A DNA stretch of 64,000 bases from Micromonospora trifolii (lineage in GTDB: Bacteria; Actinomycetota; Actinomycetes; Mycobacteriales; Micromonosporaceae): NCBI RefSeq assembly GCF_022229005.1, contig NZ_JAKKFD010000030.1:1-64000 (forward strand), read 5' to 3'. Below are positions 1-7,622 of the stretch, piece by piece. The notes below the pieces were generated by a model that searched no databases, was not told the DNA's origin, and worked only from the letters and a program-made list of their open reading frames with translations. The position numbers and the translations under genes are program-made. How positions within the stretch are numbered: the first letter of the stretch is position 1; each line of letters opens with the position of its first letter.

Positions 1-29
1 AGGGTAGTTCGGCAGACTGTGGTTTTCTT

Positions 30-95
30 GCAGCAGGCGCAGGCGTACGTGATTCTGACAGGTGACTGTAGTTCAGACGTTTGCCCTTCCCATCT
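30..95. other. Probable Illumina P7/TruSeq adapter sequence at a contig edge
   Basis: Bases 62-95 match the 34-nt TruSeq read-2 adapter at 30 of 34 positions (mismatches at 69, 81, 85 and 91), including GTTCAGACGT and the closing ATCT. The 24 bases at 30-53 match the P7 flow-cell primer at about 16 positions, with an 8-nt spacer at 54-61 where the sample index would sit. The order primer, index, adapter is that of a library molecule. The comparison is with the adapter sequence as I remember it. Bases 1-29 are also suspect. Confidence 0.8.
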
Positions 96-159
96 CGCCC
101 CCGGGCCGTGCCGCCCCCGGGCCGTGCCGCCCCCGGGCCGTGCCGCCCCCGGGCCGTGC
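96..159. repeat. Four tandem copies of a 16-bp GC repeat
   Basis: A 16-bp unit (CGCCCCCGGGCCGTGC) begins at 96, 112, 128 and 144 without interruption, then decays into a CGCGCCGCGCCGTG stretch. It directly follows the adapter-like bases, so the copy number may be an assembly artefact. Bases 1-368 hold no credible gene: only the adapter-like sequence, this repeat and the palindrome at 181-258. Confidence 0.8.
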
Positions 160-180
160 CGCGCCGCGCCGTGTGCGCCG

Positions 181-258
181 CAAGATCGCGCTCGAACCAG
201 GATGTAGTGGCCTCGACGTTTGGGGATGCCACTACATCCAGGATCGAGCGCGATCTTG
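181..258. repeat. Nested intergenic palindrome
   Basis: Two stacked inverted repeats form a cruciform-like structure. Outer arms are 181-195 and 244-258 (15 bp, CAAGATCGCGCTCGA and its complement). Inner arms are 200-211 and 228-239 (GGATGTAGTGGC and its complement). No T-run follows. It lies beyond the 3' end of the TetR gene and shares AAGATCGCG with the palindrome at 29662-29737. Confidence 0.85.
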
Positions 259-368
259 GCGTGCGGCGAGATCATTGAGAAAGATCCCCGCAGCATCAGG
301 GATGTTGCTGCCTCCTGCGCGCCTGAGGCAGCAGCAACCGAGAACTTGCTCGGGGTGCGGGGTGCGGG

Positions 369-965
369 TCAGCGGTCTGGGCGGGCGGCGGCGCTGAACA
401 GGTGTACGGCAAGGTCGGCGAGGGCCGTGGCGGTCTGCTCGATCGGTTCGCGGGCAAGCACGATGTGGCTGACCACCAGGCGGACGATGGTGTCGGCGGC
501 GAAGGCCAGCGCGGCCTGGTCCGCTCCGGGCAGGTGGTCACCGGCCCAGTCGATCAGCGCGCCGGACGCCTCGGTGAGCACCACCTCGGCCCGGGTGGTG
601 AGGTACGGCAGTAGCTCGTCCGAGCCGCCTCGGGCGCTGGTCAGGATGGCCTTGACCAGGGGGTTTTCCGCTGCCGTGGTGAGGGTGTGCGCGATGGCCG
701 CGTACGCGCCGGCCCGTACGTCGGTGCCGTGGGCGAGCAGAGCGGCCCCGACGGCGCCGACGAACCTGTCCACCTCGGCGCGGGCGAGCGCCTCGGCCAG
801 CCCCGCCTTGCTGCCGAACTCGTTGTAGACGGTCTGCCGGCTCACCCCTGCGGCGTTCGCGACGGCGCCCATCCGGACGCCGTCCCATCCGGTCGCGACG
901 GTCAACGCGCGGGCGGCGTCGACGATGCCGGTCCGTACCGGGGTGGGGCCCCTCTGCTCAATCAT
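369..965 (-). CDS. TetR/AcrR family transcriptional regulator
   Basis: A 198-residue regulator starting at ATG 965 (MIEQRGPTP). The N-terminal helix-turn-helix is plain at about residues 33-52, with the recognition helix AGVSRQTVYNEFGSK typical of TetR proteins. The rest is a mostly helical ligand-binding and dimerisation domain of normal length; its ligand cannot be predicted. It follows the 185-residue gene on the same strand by 22 bp, so the two are probably co-transcribed. An in-frame ATG at 1046 would extend it into the neighbour and add unconserved-looking sequence, so the inner start is preferred. Confidence 0.88.
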   Translation of the reverse strand: MIEQRGPTPVRTGIVDAARALTVATGWDGVRMGAVANAAGVSRQTVYNEFGSKAGLAEALARAEVDRFVGAVGAALLAHGTDVRAGAYAAIAHTLTTAAENPLVKAILTSARGGSDELLPYLTTRAEVVLTEASGALIDWAGDHLPGADQAALAFAADTIVRLVVSHIVLAREPIEQTATALADLAVHLFSAAARPDR

Positions 966-987
966 CGTGGTCGAAGTGTAGGACGGC

Positions 988-1545
988 TCAGCGCACCTCG
1001 ATCTGGTACTGCGCCTCGACCCAGAACCGCCCGCCGTCGGTGCCACCGAAGCTCAGCTCGTGTCGGCCGGGGCCGGGCGGCGGGATCAGCCCCCACAGCC
1101 CCCAGCAGGAGACCGGAACGGACCACGGCCACATGGTGACGACGTTGTTGAAGAAGCCGCGAACCGGGAACGGCTCGGCCGAACCGGCCGGTGTCAGCGC
1201 GACCGGGAGTCCGTCGAGCTGCGCGTGCCCGGTCGCGTCGAGGTCGGGCTCGGCCGGGCCGGCCCCGCCGCCGACCTGCCACCAGCAGAACGCCGGGAAG
1301 AAGAGCGGCCGTCCGGAGGGAACCACGCAGTGCCGTTGCACAGAGCCACCGTGCGTACCCGCCAGGAACCACACGTCGGCGGGCTGGTGACGCCCGGCGT
1401 GCCGGCCGGACGGGTCGGCGATCGGGCTGGTCGGCCGCCGGTGCCGGGCCACCCAGCTCACCCATCTCGCGGCCAGGTCGGCCAGATCGGGGGCCTCGGG
1501 CTCGGGGGTGGGAGCCGCTCCGCTGTGCGGATTGAGGAAGGTCAT
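988..1545 (-). CDS. Conserved protein of unknown function
   Basis: A 185-residue protein from ATG 1545 (MTFLNPHSG). I do not recognise a named family. It is rich in Trp, Gly and Pro, with a central aromatic stretch (FFPAFCWWQVGGG, residues ~85-97) and a C-terminal half with GFFNNVVTMWPW and GGRFWVEAQYQIEVR, which reads like a beta-sandwich fold. No signal peptide or membrane segment is visible. It sits just upstream of the TetR gene and diverges from proS, so it may be the regulator's target or partner; that is inference from position only. Confidence 0.6.
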   Translation of the reverse strand: MTFLNPHSGAAPTPEPEAPDLADLAARWVSWVARHRRPTSPIADPSGRHAGRHQPADVWFLAGTHGGSVQRHCVVPSGRPLFFPAFCWWQVGGGAGPAEPDLDATGHAQLDGLPVALTPAGSAEPFPVRGFFNNVVTMWPWSVPVSCWGLWGLIPPPGPGRHELSFGGTDGGRFWVEAQYQIEVR

Positions 1546-1600
1546 GACGGCAGATGCTAACGATGCCGCGCCCGAGCGCACTGCCCTGACGAGCGGCGCA

Positions 1601-1614
1601 TAGGATGTGCGGTC
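1601..1614 (+). promoter_or_regulatory. proS -10 element placed for a leaderless transcript
   Basis: TAGGAT at 1601-1606 ends 8 bases before the proS ATG at 1615, so transcription should begin at or within two bases of the start codon. No Shine-Dalgarno sequence is present and no good -35 hexamer is visible. Leaderless messages are common in actinobacteria. Confidence 0.5.
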
Positions 1615-3021
1615 ATGGCACGCGTGCTCACTCCCCGTGCGGAGGATTTCCCCCGCTGGTACCAGGACCTGATCGCCAAGGCGAAGCTGGCCGACAACGG
1701 CCCGGTTCGCGGCACCATGGTCATCCGACCGGCCGGCTACGCCATCTGGGAGCGTATGCAGCTCGAGATGGACGCCCGGATCAAGGCGGCGGGTGCGGAG
1801 AACGCGTACTTCCCGTTGTTCATCCCCGAGAGCTACCTCAAGCGCGAGGCGCAGCACGTCGAGGGCTTCTCGCCGGAACTGGCGGTCGTCACCCACGGTG
1901 GTGGCAAGCCCCTGGCCGAGCCGATCGTGGTGCGCCCCACCAGCGAGACGGTCATCGGCGAGTTCATGGCCAAGTGGATCGACTCGTACCGGGACCTGCC
2001 GCTGCTGCTCAACCAGTGGGCGAACGTGGTCCGGTGGGAGCTCCGTCCGCGGATCTTCCTGCGCACCAGCGAGTTCCTCTGGCAGGAGGGGCACACCGCG
2101 CACGCCACCCGTGAGGACGCCCGGGCGTACGCGCGGCGGATCCTGCACGAGGCGTACGAGGACCTGATGGTCAACGTGATCGGCATTCCGGTGGTGGTCG
2201 GCCTGAAGACGACGCGCGAGCGCTTCGCCGGGGCGACGGCCACGTACACCTGCGAAGGCATGATGGGCGACGGCAAGGCGTTGCAGCTGGGCACCAGCCA
2301 CGAGCTGGGCCAGAACTTCGCCAAGGCGTTCGACATCAGCTACTCGTCGAAGGAGGGCGGCCGGGAGCACGCCTGGACCACCTCCTGGGGCACGTCCACC
2401 CGCATGCTCGGTGGCCTGATCATGGCGCACGGCGACGACAACGGCCTGCGCGTCCCGCCGCGGCTCGCGCCGATCCAGGCGTACGTCATGATCGTCAAGG
2501 ACGGCGACGGCGTCGGCGAGGCGGCGGCCAAGCTGCGCGACGGCCTGCGCGACGCCGGTGTCCGGGTCGCGCTCGACGACCGGACCGACACCCCGTTCGG
2601 CCGCCGGGCCGTCGACGCCGAGCTGCGCGGCTATCCGGTACGCGTCGAGGTCGGCCCCCGTGACCTGGCCGTGGGCAACGCGACGGTGGTGCGTCGCACC
2701 GACGGCTCGAAGACCCCGACGCCGGTGGCGGACGTGGTCACCGCTGTGCTGGCCGCCCTGGAGACGGACCAGCAGGTGCTGCACGACCAGGCGCTGGCCA
2801 ACCGCGAGTCGCGCACTGTGGAGGTCGCCACCCTCGCCGAGGCGATCGAGGCCGCCGCGACCGGCTGGGCCCGGGTGCCGTGGTCGGCGGTCGGCGTGGC
2901 CGGCGAGGCGGAGGCGAACGGTCAGGGCGTCACCGTGCGCTGCCTGCTGCGCGCCGACGGTTCGGTACCGGACTCGGAGGACGAGCCGGATCTGATCGCC
3001 ATCCTCGCCCGCGCCTACTGA
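1615..3021 (+). CDS. proS: Prolyl-tRNA synthetase, archaeal/eukaryotic-like type
   Basis: Charges tRNA-Pro with proline in the cytoplasm. The 468-residue protein has class II motifs: motif 2 around RWELRPRIFLRTSEFLWQEG (~residues 142-161) and motif 3 around GGLIMAHGDDNGLRVPP (~265-281), followed by an anticodon-binding domain with DDRTDTPFGRR. At this length it lacks the editing insertion of the bacterial-type enzyme and matches the short type used by many actinobacteria. Start ATG 1615 lies directly after a -10-like TAGGAT, suggesting a leaderless mRNA. The DUF402 gene begins two bases after its stop codon. Confidence 0.96.
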   Translation: MARVLTPRAEDFPRWYQDLIAKAKLADNGPVRGTMVIRPAGYAIWERMQLEMDARIKAAGAENAYFPLFIPESYLKREAQHVEGFSPELAVVTHGGGKPLAEPIVVRPTSETVIGEFMAKWIDSYRDLPLLLNQWANVVRWELRPRIFLRTSEFLWQEGHTAHATREDARAYARRILHEAYEDLMVNVIGIPVVVGLKTTRERFAGATATYTCEGMMGDGKALQLGTSHELGQNFAKAFDISYSSKEGGREHAWTTSWGTSTRMLGGLIMAHGDDNGLRVPPRLAPIQAYVMIVKDGDGVGEAAAKLRDGLRDAGVRVALDDRTDTPFGRRAVDAELRGYPVRVEVGPRDLAVGNATVVRRTDGSKTPTPVADVVTAVLAALETDQQVLHDQALANRESRTVEVATLAEAIEAAATGWARVPWSAVGVAGEAEANGQGVTVRCLLRADGSVPDSEDEPDLIAILARAY

Positions 3022-3022
3022 G

Positions 3023-3691
3023 GTGCGGCCGGGCAACCCTGTCGACCGGTTCGCGCCGGGCCGGCTGATCATGCACCGGAACGTACGGCACGGCCGGATC
3101 GGGTGGGTCCGGCCGGCCCGCGTGGTCAGCGACGACGATCGAGGGTTGCTGGTCTGGATCGCCCGGGACTCGCCGGTGGCCCACGAGGTGACCGAGGCCG
3201 GGCTGGGGATGCGGGCGATGCCGTTCGCCGAGTGGATCTCGTCGACGTACCGGTTGGCCGAGGGGCGTTGGAACGGCCCGCCGCTGCTGAAGTTCCTGCC
3301 CACGGGGGCGGCGCACTCCGTCTGGTGGTTCCGGGACGCCGAGGGCCGGTTCGCCCACTGGTACGTCAACCTGGAGGAGCCCGGTGTCCGCTGGGACGAC
3401 GGCCTGGTGGCCGGCGTCGACGTGGTGGACCAGGACCTGGACGTGGTGGTGTGGCCGGACCGCAGCTGGGAGTGGAAGGACGAGGACGAGTTCGTCGAGC
3501 GGCTCGCCTTCGGCGCCGACTACTGGGTGACGGACGAGAAGGCGGTCCGTGCGGAGGGGGAGCGGGTGATCGCGCTCGCCGAGGCCGGTGAGTTCCCGTT
3601 CGACGGCACCTGGTGTGACTTCGCGCCCCCGGCACAGTGGGGCGTACCGGACAAACTGCCACCGGGATGGGATCGTCCGCCGGTGCGCTGA
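3023..3691 (+). CDS. DUF402 domain protein
   Basis: A 222-residue protein starting at GTG 3023, one base after the proS stop, so translation is probably coupled. DUF402 signatures are visible: the N-terminal beta strands (HGRIGWVRPARVV), a Trp-rich middle (HSVWWFRDAEGRFAHWYVN, ~residues 98-116) and the Asp-rich WDDGLVAGVDVVDQDLDVVV segment expected to bind a metal. Characterised members of this fold are nucleotide or phosphate hydrolases; the substrate here is unknown. ATG 3071 is an alternative start, but the preceding FAPGRLI looks like the usual family beginning. Confidence 0.8.
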   Translation: MRPGNPVDRFAPGRLIMHRNVRHGRIGWVRPARVVSDDDRGLLVWIARDSPVAHEVTEAGLGMRAMPFAEWISSTYRLAEGRWNGPPLLKFLPTGAAHSVWWFRDAEGRFAHWYVNLEEPGVRWDDGLVAGVDVVDQDLDVVVWPDRSWEWKDEDEFVERLAFGADYWVTDEKAVRAEGERVIALAEAGEFPFDGTWCDFAPPAQWGVPDKLPPGWDRPPVR

Positions 3692-3920
3692 GCGGTAGTC
3701 CAGGTCACTGACAACGCGGTGTACGGGTCCGATGCGTGCGATCGGCAGCGGGTCTGGCAGAATGGGTCGCTGGTATCCGGCGCGCGTCCGGCGCCCTCTA
3801 ACCCAGGCGCGTCGCCAGTCCACCGAGTAGTCTCCGGCCCAACCCCACGGGCCCGGTCGGCGCTCACCCATGCACACCGCCCGCCTGGGCCGGTGAGATC
3901 GCAACAGGAGCGAAACAACT

Positions 3921-4436
3921 GTGGCCGTAAAGATCCGGCTCCTGCGGATGGGCAAGATCCGCAACCCGCAGTACCGCATCGTCATCGCTGACTCGCGCAC
4001 CAAGCGCGACGGCCGGGCGATCGAGTTCGTCGGGATTTACCAGCCCAAGGAAGACCCCTCGATCATCGAGGTCAAGTCGGAGCGGGTCCAGTACTGGCTG
4101 TCCGTCGGCGCTCAGCCGAGCGAGGCGGTGCAGCGGCTGCTGGAGCTGACCGGTGACTGGCAGAAGTACAAGGGCCTGCCGGCCCCGCCGCCGCTCCTGG
4201 TCGCCCCCGAGCGTGCCGACCGCAAGGCGGCGTACGAGGCTGAGGCGAAGGCCGCCGCCGGGCTCGCCCCGGAGACCCCGGCCAAGCCGGCCAAGAAGGC
4301 CGCCAAGGCTGCCGAGGCTCCGAAGACCGAGGCTCCGAAGACCGAGGCTCCGGCCGAGGCTCCGGCCGCCGAGGCGCCGAAGACCGAGGCTCCGGCCGAG
4401 GCCCCGGCCGCTGCCGACGCCGGTGAGCAGGCCTGA
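3921..4436 (+). CDS. rpsP: 30S ribosomal protein S16 with an Ala/Pro/Glu tail
   Basis: S16 binds 16S rRNA and helps assemble the small subunit. The conserved core occupies about residues 1-85 (MAVKIRLLRMGKIRNPQYRI). The protein is 171 residues, roughly twice the usual length, because of a low-complexity tail made of APKTEAP and APAEAPAA repeats after a Lys/Ala patch. Start GTG 3921 follows CAGGAGCG. A promoter-like TCTGGCAGAAT lies at 3753-3763, implying a leader of about 150 nt. It heads the rpsP-khpA-rimM-trmD operon. Confidence 0.96.
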   Translation: MAVKIRLLRMGKIRNPQYRIVIADSRTKRDGRAIEFVGIYQPKEDPSIIEVKSERVQYWLSVGAQPSEAVQRLLELTGDWQKYKGLPAPPPLLVAPERADRKAAYEAEAKAAAGLAPETPAKPAKKAAKAAEAPKTEAPKTEAPAEAPAAEAPKTEAPAEAPAAADAGEQA

Positions 4437-4437
4437 T

Positions 4438-4671
4438 ATGCCACTGCGTCCGGCGTTGGAGCACCTGGTCAAGGGCATCGTCGACCACCCGGACGACGTC
4501 CGGGTGCGGTTGGTCGATTCCCGTCGGGGCAAGCGGCTCGAAGTCCGCGTGCACCCCGAGGACCTCGGCACTGTGATCGGGCGGTCCGGCCGGACCGCCA
4601 AGGCGCTGCGCCAGGTGATCGGCTCCATCGGCGGCCGCGGGGTCCGCGTCGACATCGTCGACTCGTACTGA
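4438..4671 (+). CDS. khpA: KH-domain RNA-binding protein KhpA
   Basis: A 77-residue single KH-domain protein, the usual length for KhpA. The RNA-binding signature is GTVIGRSGRTAKALRQVI, which contains the GxxG loop (GRSG) at about residues 48-51. Homologues bind many RNAs and act with KhpB in cell-size and division control in Gram-positive bacteria. It begins one base after the rpsP stop and its own stop overlaps the rimM start (ATGA at 4671), indicating tight translational coupling. Confidence 0.93.
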   Translation: MPLRPALEHLVKGIVDHPDDVRVRLVDSRRGKRLEVRVHPEDLGTVIGRSGRTAKALRQVIGSIGGRGVRVDIVDSY

Positions 4672-5273
4672 TGCAGCTCGTCGTCGGCAGGATCGGCAAG
4701 CCGCACGGTGTCCGCGGTGAGGTCACCGTGGAAGTGCGGACCGACGAGCCCGAGGCACGGTTCGCCCCCGGCACAGTGCTGCGCACTGAGCCGGGGGCGA
4801 CACCCCCGCCTGCGCGCAACACTGTGCTGCGCACTGAGCCGGGGGCGACACCCCCTCCATCCAGCGATGAGCCCGGGGTGCAGTTCCGGGTTCCGGCGGA
4901 GCTGACCATCGAGGAAGCCCGCTTCCACCAGGGCCGGGTGCTGATCGCGTTCGAGGGCATCCCGGACCGCAACACCGCCGAGGCACTGCGTGGGACGCTG
5001 CTCGTGGTGGACAGCGCCGACGTGACCCCACCGGACGACCCGGAGGAGTTCCACGACCACCAGTTGGTCGGGCTGGCCGTGGTGACCCCGGCCGGCGAAC
5101 GCCTGGGCGAGGTCGCCCGCATCGACCACGCACCCTCGTCCGACCTGCTGGTGCTGCGGCGTCCCGAGGGGCGCACCGCGTTGATCCCGTTCGTCCGGGC
5201 GATCGTTTCGGAGGTCGACCTGGCCGGCGGACGTGTGATCGTCGACCCACCAGCCGGACTGCTCGACCTTTAG
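4671..5273 (+). CDS. rimM: 16S rRNA processing protein RimM with an internal duplication
   Basis: RimM binds ribosomal protein S19 and aids maturation of the 30S head. The N-terminal domain begins LVVGRIGKPHGVRGEVTVEV, as expected, and the C-terminal PRC-barrel domain contains EFHDHQLVGLAVV and LIPFVRAIVSEVD. Between about residues 34 and 62 the protein carries two copies of TVLRTEPGATPPP, encoded by a 48-bp direct repeat. These lie in a loop region and lengthen the protein to 200 residues. The start overlaps the khpA stop. trmD follows 11 bases after the stop. Confidence 0.94.
   Translation: MQLVVGRIGKPHGVRGEVTVEVRTDEPEARFAPGTVLRTEPGATPPPARNTVLRTEPGATPPPSSDEPGVQFRVPAELTIEEARFHQGRVLIAFEGIPDRNTAEALRGTLLVVDSADVTPPDDPEEFHDHQLVGLAVVTPAGERLGEVARIDHAPSSDLLVLRRPEGRTALIPFVRAIVSEVDLAGGRVIVDPPAGLLDL
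4774..4855. repeat. 48-bp in-frame direct repeat inside rimM, each copy with two small hairpins
   Basis: The segment starting at 4776 recurs at 4824, exactly 48 bases (16 codons) later, and stays almost identical through GAGCCGGGGGCGACACCCCC. Each copy contains two inverted repeats: CAGTGC-TGC-GCACTG (one mismatch in copy 2) and GGGGG-CGACA-CCCCC. The unit therefore looks like a short palindromic element duplicated inside a housekeeping gene without breaking the frame. Confidence 0.88.
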
Positions 5274-5284
5274 GACCAGCCCGC

Positions 5285-6058
5285 ATGCGCGTCGACGTCG
5301 TGTCGATCTTTCCGGAGTACTTCGCCCCGCTGGACCTGTCGCTGATCGGACGGGCGCGGGCCAACGGCGTACTCCAGCTCGCCGTGCACGACCTGCGGAC
5401 CTGGACCCACGACGTGCACCGCACTGTCGACGACACCCCCTACGGTGGCGGGCCGGGAATGGTGATGCGCCCCGAGCCGTGGGGTGAGGCACTGGACGCC
5501 CTCGCGCCGGTCGACGCCCCGCCGCCGAGGCTGCTGGTGCCGTCGCCGGCCGGTGCCCCGTTCACCCAGGCCATGGCGTACGAGTTGGCGGCCGAGTCGC
5601 ATCTGCTCTTCGCCTGCGGCCGTTACGAGGGAATCGACCAGCGGGTCCTGGCGCACGCCGCCACCCGGATGCCGGTCACCGAGGTGTCGCTCGGTGACTA
5701 CGTGCTCTTCGGCGGCGAGGTCGCGGTCCTGGTGATGCTGGAGGCGGTCACCCGGCTGCTGCCCGGGGTGCTGGGCAACGCGGGCTCGTTGGACGAGGAG
5801 TCGCACGCGCACGGGCTGCTGGAGGCGCCGATCTACACGAAGCCGCCGAGCTGGCGTGGGCACGACGTGCCGGAGGTGCTCCGCTCCGGTGACCACGGCA
5901 AGATCGCCCGCTGGCGGCGCGAGGAGGGTCTGCTGCGGACCGCGGCCCGCCGTCCGGACCTGCTGGCCGCGCTGCCGACCGACCGGCTCGACAAACGGGA
6001 CATCGCGGCCCTGGACCAGGCCGGATTTCAACCTCCACCGGGGGATGTGGCAAAGTAG
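5285..6058 (+). CDS. trmD: tRNA (guanine-N1-)-methyltransferase TrmD
   Basis: Methylates G37 of tRNAs next to the anticodon using S-adenosylmethionine, preventing +1 frameshifts. The 257-residue protein is of standard length. It begins MRVDVVSIFPEYF and shows the SPOUT trefoil-knot motifs: VDDTPYGGGPGMVMRPEP (~residues 46-63), FACGRYEGIDQRV (~113-125) and VSLGDYVLFGGEVA (~136-149). The C-terminal helical domain contains YTKPPSWRG. Start ATG 5285 is 11 bases after rimM in the same operon. Confidence 0.97.
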   Translation: MRVDVVSIFPEYFAPLDLSLIGRARANGVLQLAVHDLRTWTHDVHRTVDDTPYGGGPGMVMRPEPWGEALDALAPVDAPPPRLLVPSPAGAPFTQAMAYELAAESHLLFACGRYEGIDQRVLAHAATRMPVTEVSLGDYVLFGGEVAVLVMLEAVTRLLPGVLGNAGSLDEESHAHGLLEAPIYTKPPSWRGHDVPEVLRSGDHGKIARWRREEGLLRTAARRPDLLAALPTDRLDKRDIAALDQAGFQPPPGDVAK

Positions 6059-6157
6059 GGGGGTTGCCGCAACCGTCCGCGCCCGCGGTCGGCTGCGAGG
6101 ATCCCCGACCGGGGGTCGGTTCGCCGATCACCACCCGGGAATCAGAATCACCCACCC

Positions 6158-6178
6158 GCGCACCGAGTGACGGTGCGC
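6158..6178 (+). promoter_or_regulatory. Hairpin in the rplS leader
   Basis: GCGCACCG (6158-6165) pairs with CGGTGCGC (6171-6178) around a 5-nt loop, 24 bases upstream of the rplS ATG. Ribosomal-protein leaders often carry such structures for autoregulation, and L19 leaders are known in other phyla. A match to a described family was not established. Confidence 0.4.
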
Positions 6179-6202
6179 CGTGAGCCTTACGAGGACGCAG
6201 CG

Positions 6203-6559
6203 ATGAACATCCTGGACGCCCTTGACGCCCAGTCGAAGCGGACCGACCTTCCTGACTTCCGGGCCGGTGACACCGTCAAGGTGCACGCCCGCGTCGTCGA
6301 GGGCAACCGGTCCCGTGTCCAGATCTTCCAGGGCGTCGTGATCCGCCGCCAGGGTGACGGTCTGCGCGAGACCTTCTCGGTCCGCAAGGTCAGCTTCGGT
6401 GTCGGCGTCGAGCGGACCTACCCGCTCAACGGCCCGGGCATCGACCGGATCGAGGTCGTGACCCGCGGTGACGTGCGTCGCGCCAAGCTCTACTACCTGC
6501 GCGAGCTGCGCGGCAAGAAGGCCAAGATCAAGGAGAAGCGGGAGAAGCAGCCCAGCTGA
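6203..6559 (+). CDS. rplS: 50S ribosomal protein L19
   Basis: L19 lies at the interface of the two subunits. The 118-residue product has the conserved FRAGDTVKVHARVVEGNRSR (~residues 20-39), IQGVVIRRQG-like core (FQGVVIRRQGDGLRETFSVR) and C-terminal RRAKLYYLRELRGKKAKIKE. Start ATG 6203 is chosen because ACGAGGA stands about 9 bases upstream and the protein then begins MNILDALDA as in other L19 proteins; the in-frame GTG at 6167 lies in the leader hairpin. A strong terminator follows at 6675-6723. Confidence 0.96.
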   Translation: MNILDALDAQSKRTDLPDFRAGDTVKVHARVVEGNRSRVQIFQGVVIRRQGDGLRETFSVRKVSFGVGVERTYPLNGPGIDRIEVVTRGDVRRAKLYYLRELRGKKAKIKEKREKQPS

Positions 6560-6674
6560 CTTCCCGCTCGCCACGCCGCCCGAGCTGCGCGTATGCCGTA
6601 CCGACCAGAGCGCACTACCCTGGTCGGTACGGGCGCAGCGAGGCGGCGGTCCCGCCCAGGTGGCGGGTAGTTGT

Positions 6675-6723
6675 CCACTACCGCCCGTGGAGCCTCGACG
6701 AGGCTCCCGGGCGGTGGTGTTTT
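6675..6723 (+). terminator. Rho-independent-type terminator after rplS
   Basis: Long near-perfect hairpin: CCACTACCGCCC..GGAGCC pairs with GGCTCC.GGGCGGT.GTG across the loop TCGACGA, followed by TTTT at 6720-6723. It lies between rplS and lepB, so it excludes starts for lepB upstream of about 6725. Confidence 0.85.
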
Positions 6724-6742
6724 CTGCGGACCGGGGAGTGGC

Positions 6743-7612
6743 GTGGTGCAGACGCTTGACGAGGACGGCACCGTCGATCCGTGGCGCCGACGGGCTCGCC
6801 GCACCCGCCGGCAGATGCCCCTCTGGCAGGAGTTGCCGCTGCTGCTGGTGGTCGCGTTCTGCCTCGCGGTGCTGATCCGCACCTTCCTGCTCCAGGCGTT
6901 CTTCATCCCGTCCGGCTCGATGGAGGACACCCTCCTCGTCGGTGACCGGGTGCTGGTCAACAAGGTCGTCTACGACGTTCGCGACCCGCTGCGCGGCGAG
7001 GTGGTGGTCTTCCGGGGCACCGACCGCTGGGCGCCGCAGGTCGACGAACAGCCGAAGCCCGGCGTCGCCGGCCGCCTCGCCCGCACCGTCGGCGACCTGG
7101 TCGGGGTGAGCCGCCCCGGTGAGAAGGACTTCATCAAGCGGGTGATCGGCCTTCCCGGTGACCGGGTCAAGTGCTGCGACAGTCAGGGCCGGGTGACAGT
7201 CAACGGCACCCCGCTCAACGAGTCGTACGTCCTGCGGGACTCACCCCTGGACCTCCCGCCCAACCCGGCGGAGTGTCGCTCCCGGCGCTTCGACGAGATC
7301 GTCGTGCCACCCGGTCAGATCTTCGTCATGGGTGACCACCGTGAGGTCTCCCAGGACGCGCGTTGCCAGGGGCCGGTGCCGATCGACAACGTGGTCGGCC
7401 GGGCCTTCATGGTGGTCTGGCCGTCGTCGCGGTGGAGCGCGCTGTCGGTGCCGTCCACGTTCGAGGACGTCTCCGGGCCGGCCACGGCGTCACCCACTGC
7501 GCCTCCGGCCCGACCGACTCCGCAGGGCGGTGTGCTGCTGATGCTTCCGTTGGCAGCCGCGCTGCGTGGTTCCCGCGCGTTCCGGACGGTGCCGTCCAGC
7601 CGGGCAACGTAG
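6743..7612 (+). CDS. lepB: Signal peptidase I (first copy)
   Basis: Membrane-bound serine protease that removes signal peptides from Sec and Tat substrates. From GTG 6743 the protein has 289 residues: a basic N-terminus, one membrane helix (LPLLLVVAFCLAVLIRTFLL, ~residues 33-52), the catalytic Ser59 in IPSGSMEDT and the general-base Lys132 in DFIKRVIGLPGD, then the MGDHR box. The tail (~40 residues, Ala/Pro-rich ending in hydrophobic sequence) is unusual. GGGGAG upstream supports GTG 6743; GTG 6746 is equally possible. A second lepB follows at once. Confidence 0.93.
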   Translation: MVQTLDEDGTVDPWRRRARRTRRQMPLWQELPLLLVVAFCLAVLIRTFLLQAFFIPSGSMEDTLLVGDRVLVNKVVYDVRDPLRGEVVVFRGTDRWAPQVDEQPKPGVAGRLARTVGDLVGVSRPGEKDFIKRVIGLPGDRVKCCDSQGRVTVNGTPLNESYVLRDSPLDLPPNPAECRSRRFDEIVVPPGQIFVMGDHREVSQDARCQGPVPIDNVVGRAFMVVWPSSRWSALSVPSTFEDVSGPATASPTAPPARPTPQGGVLLMLPLAAALRGSRAFRTVPSSRAT

Positions 7613-7622
7613 GCTCCTTGGC

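Noticed and set aside
62..397. Open frames across the first 400 bases on both strands
   Set aside because: They run through adapter-like sequence, the 16-bp repeat and a palindrome. None has a ribosome-binding site or family similarity.
988..3369. A 793-codon minus-strand frame covering proS
   Set aside because: It is the complement of the clearly recognised proS and DUF402 genes. Only its last 185 codons (from ATG 1545) look like a real protein.
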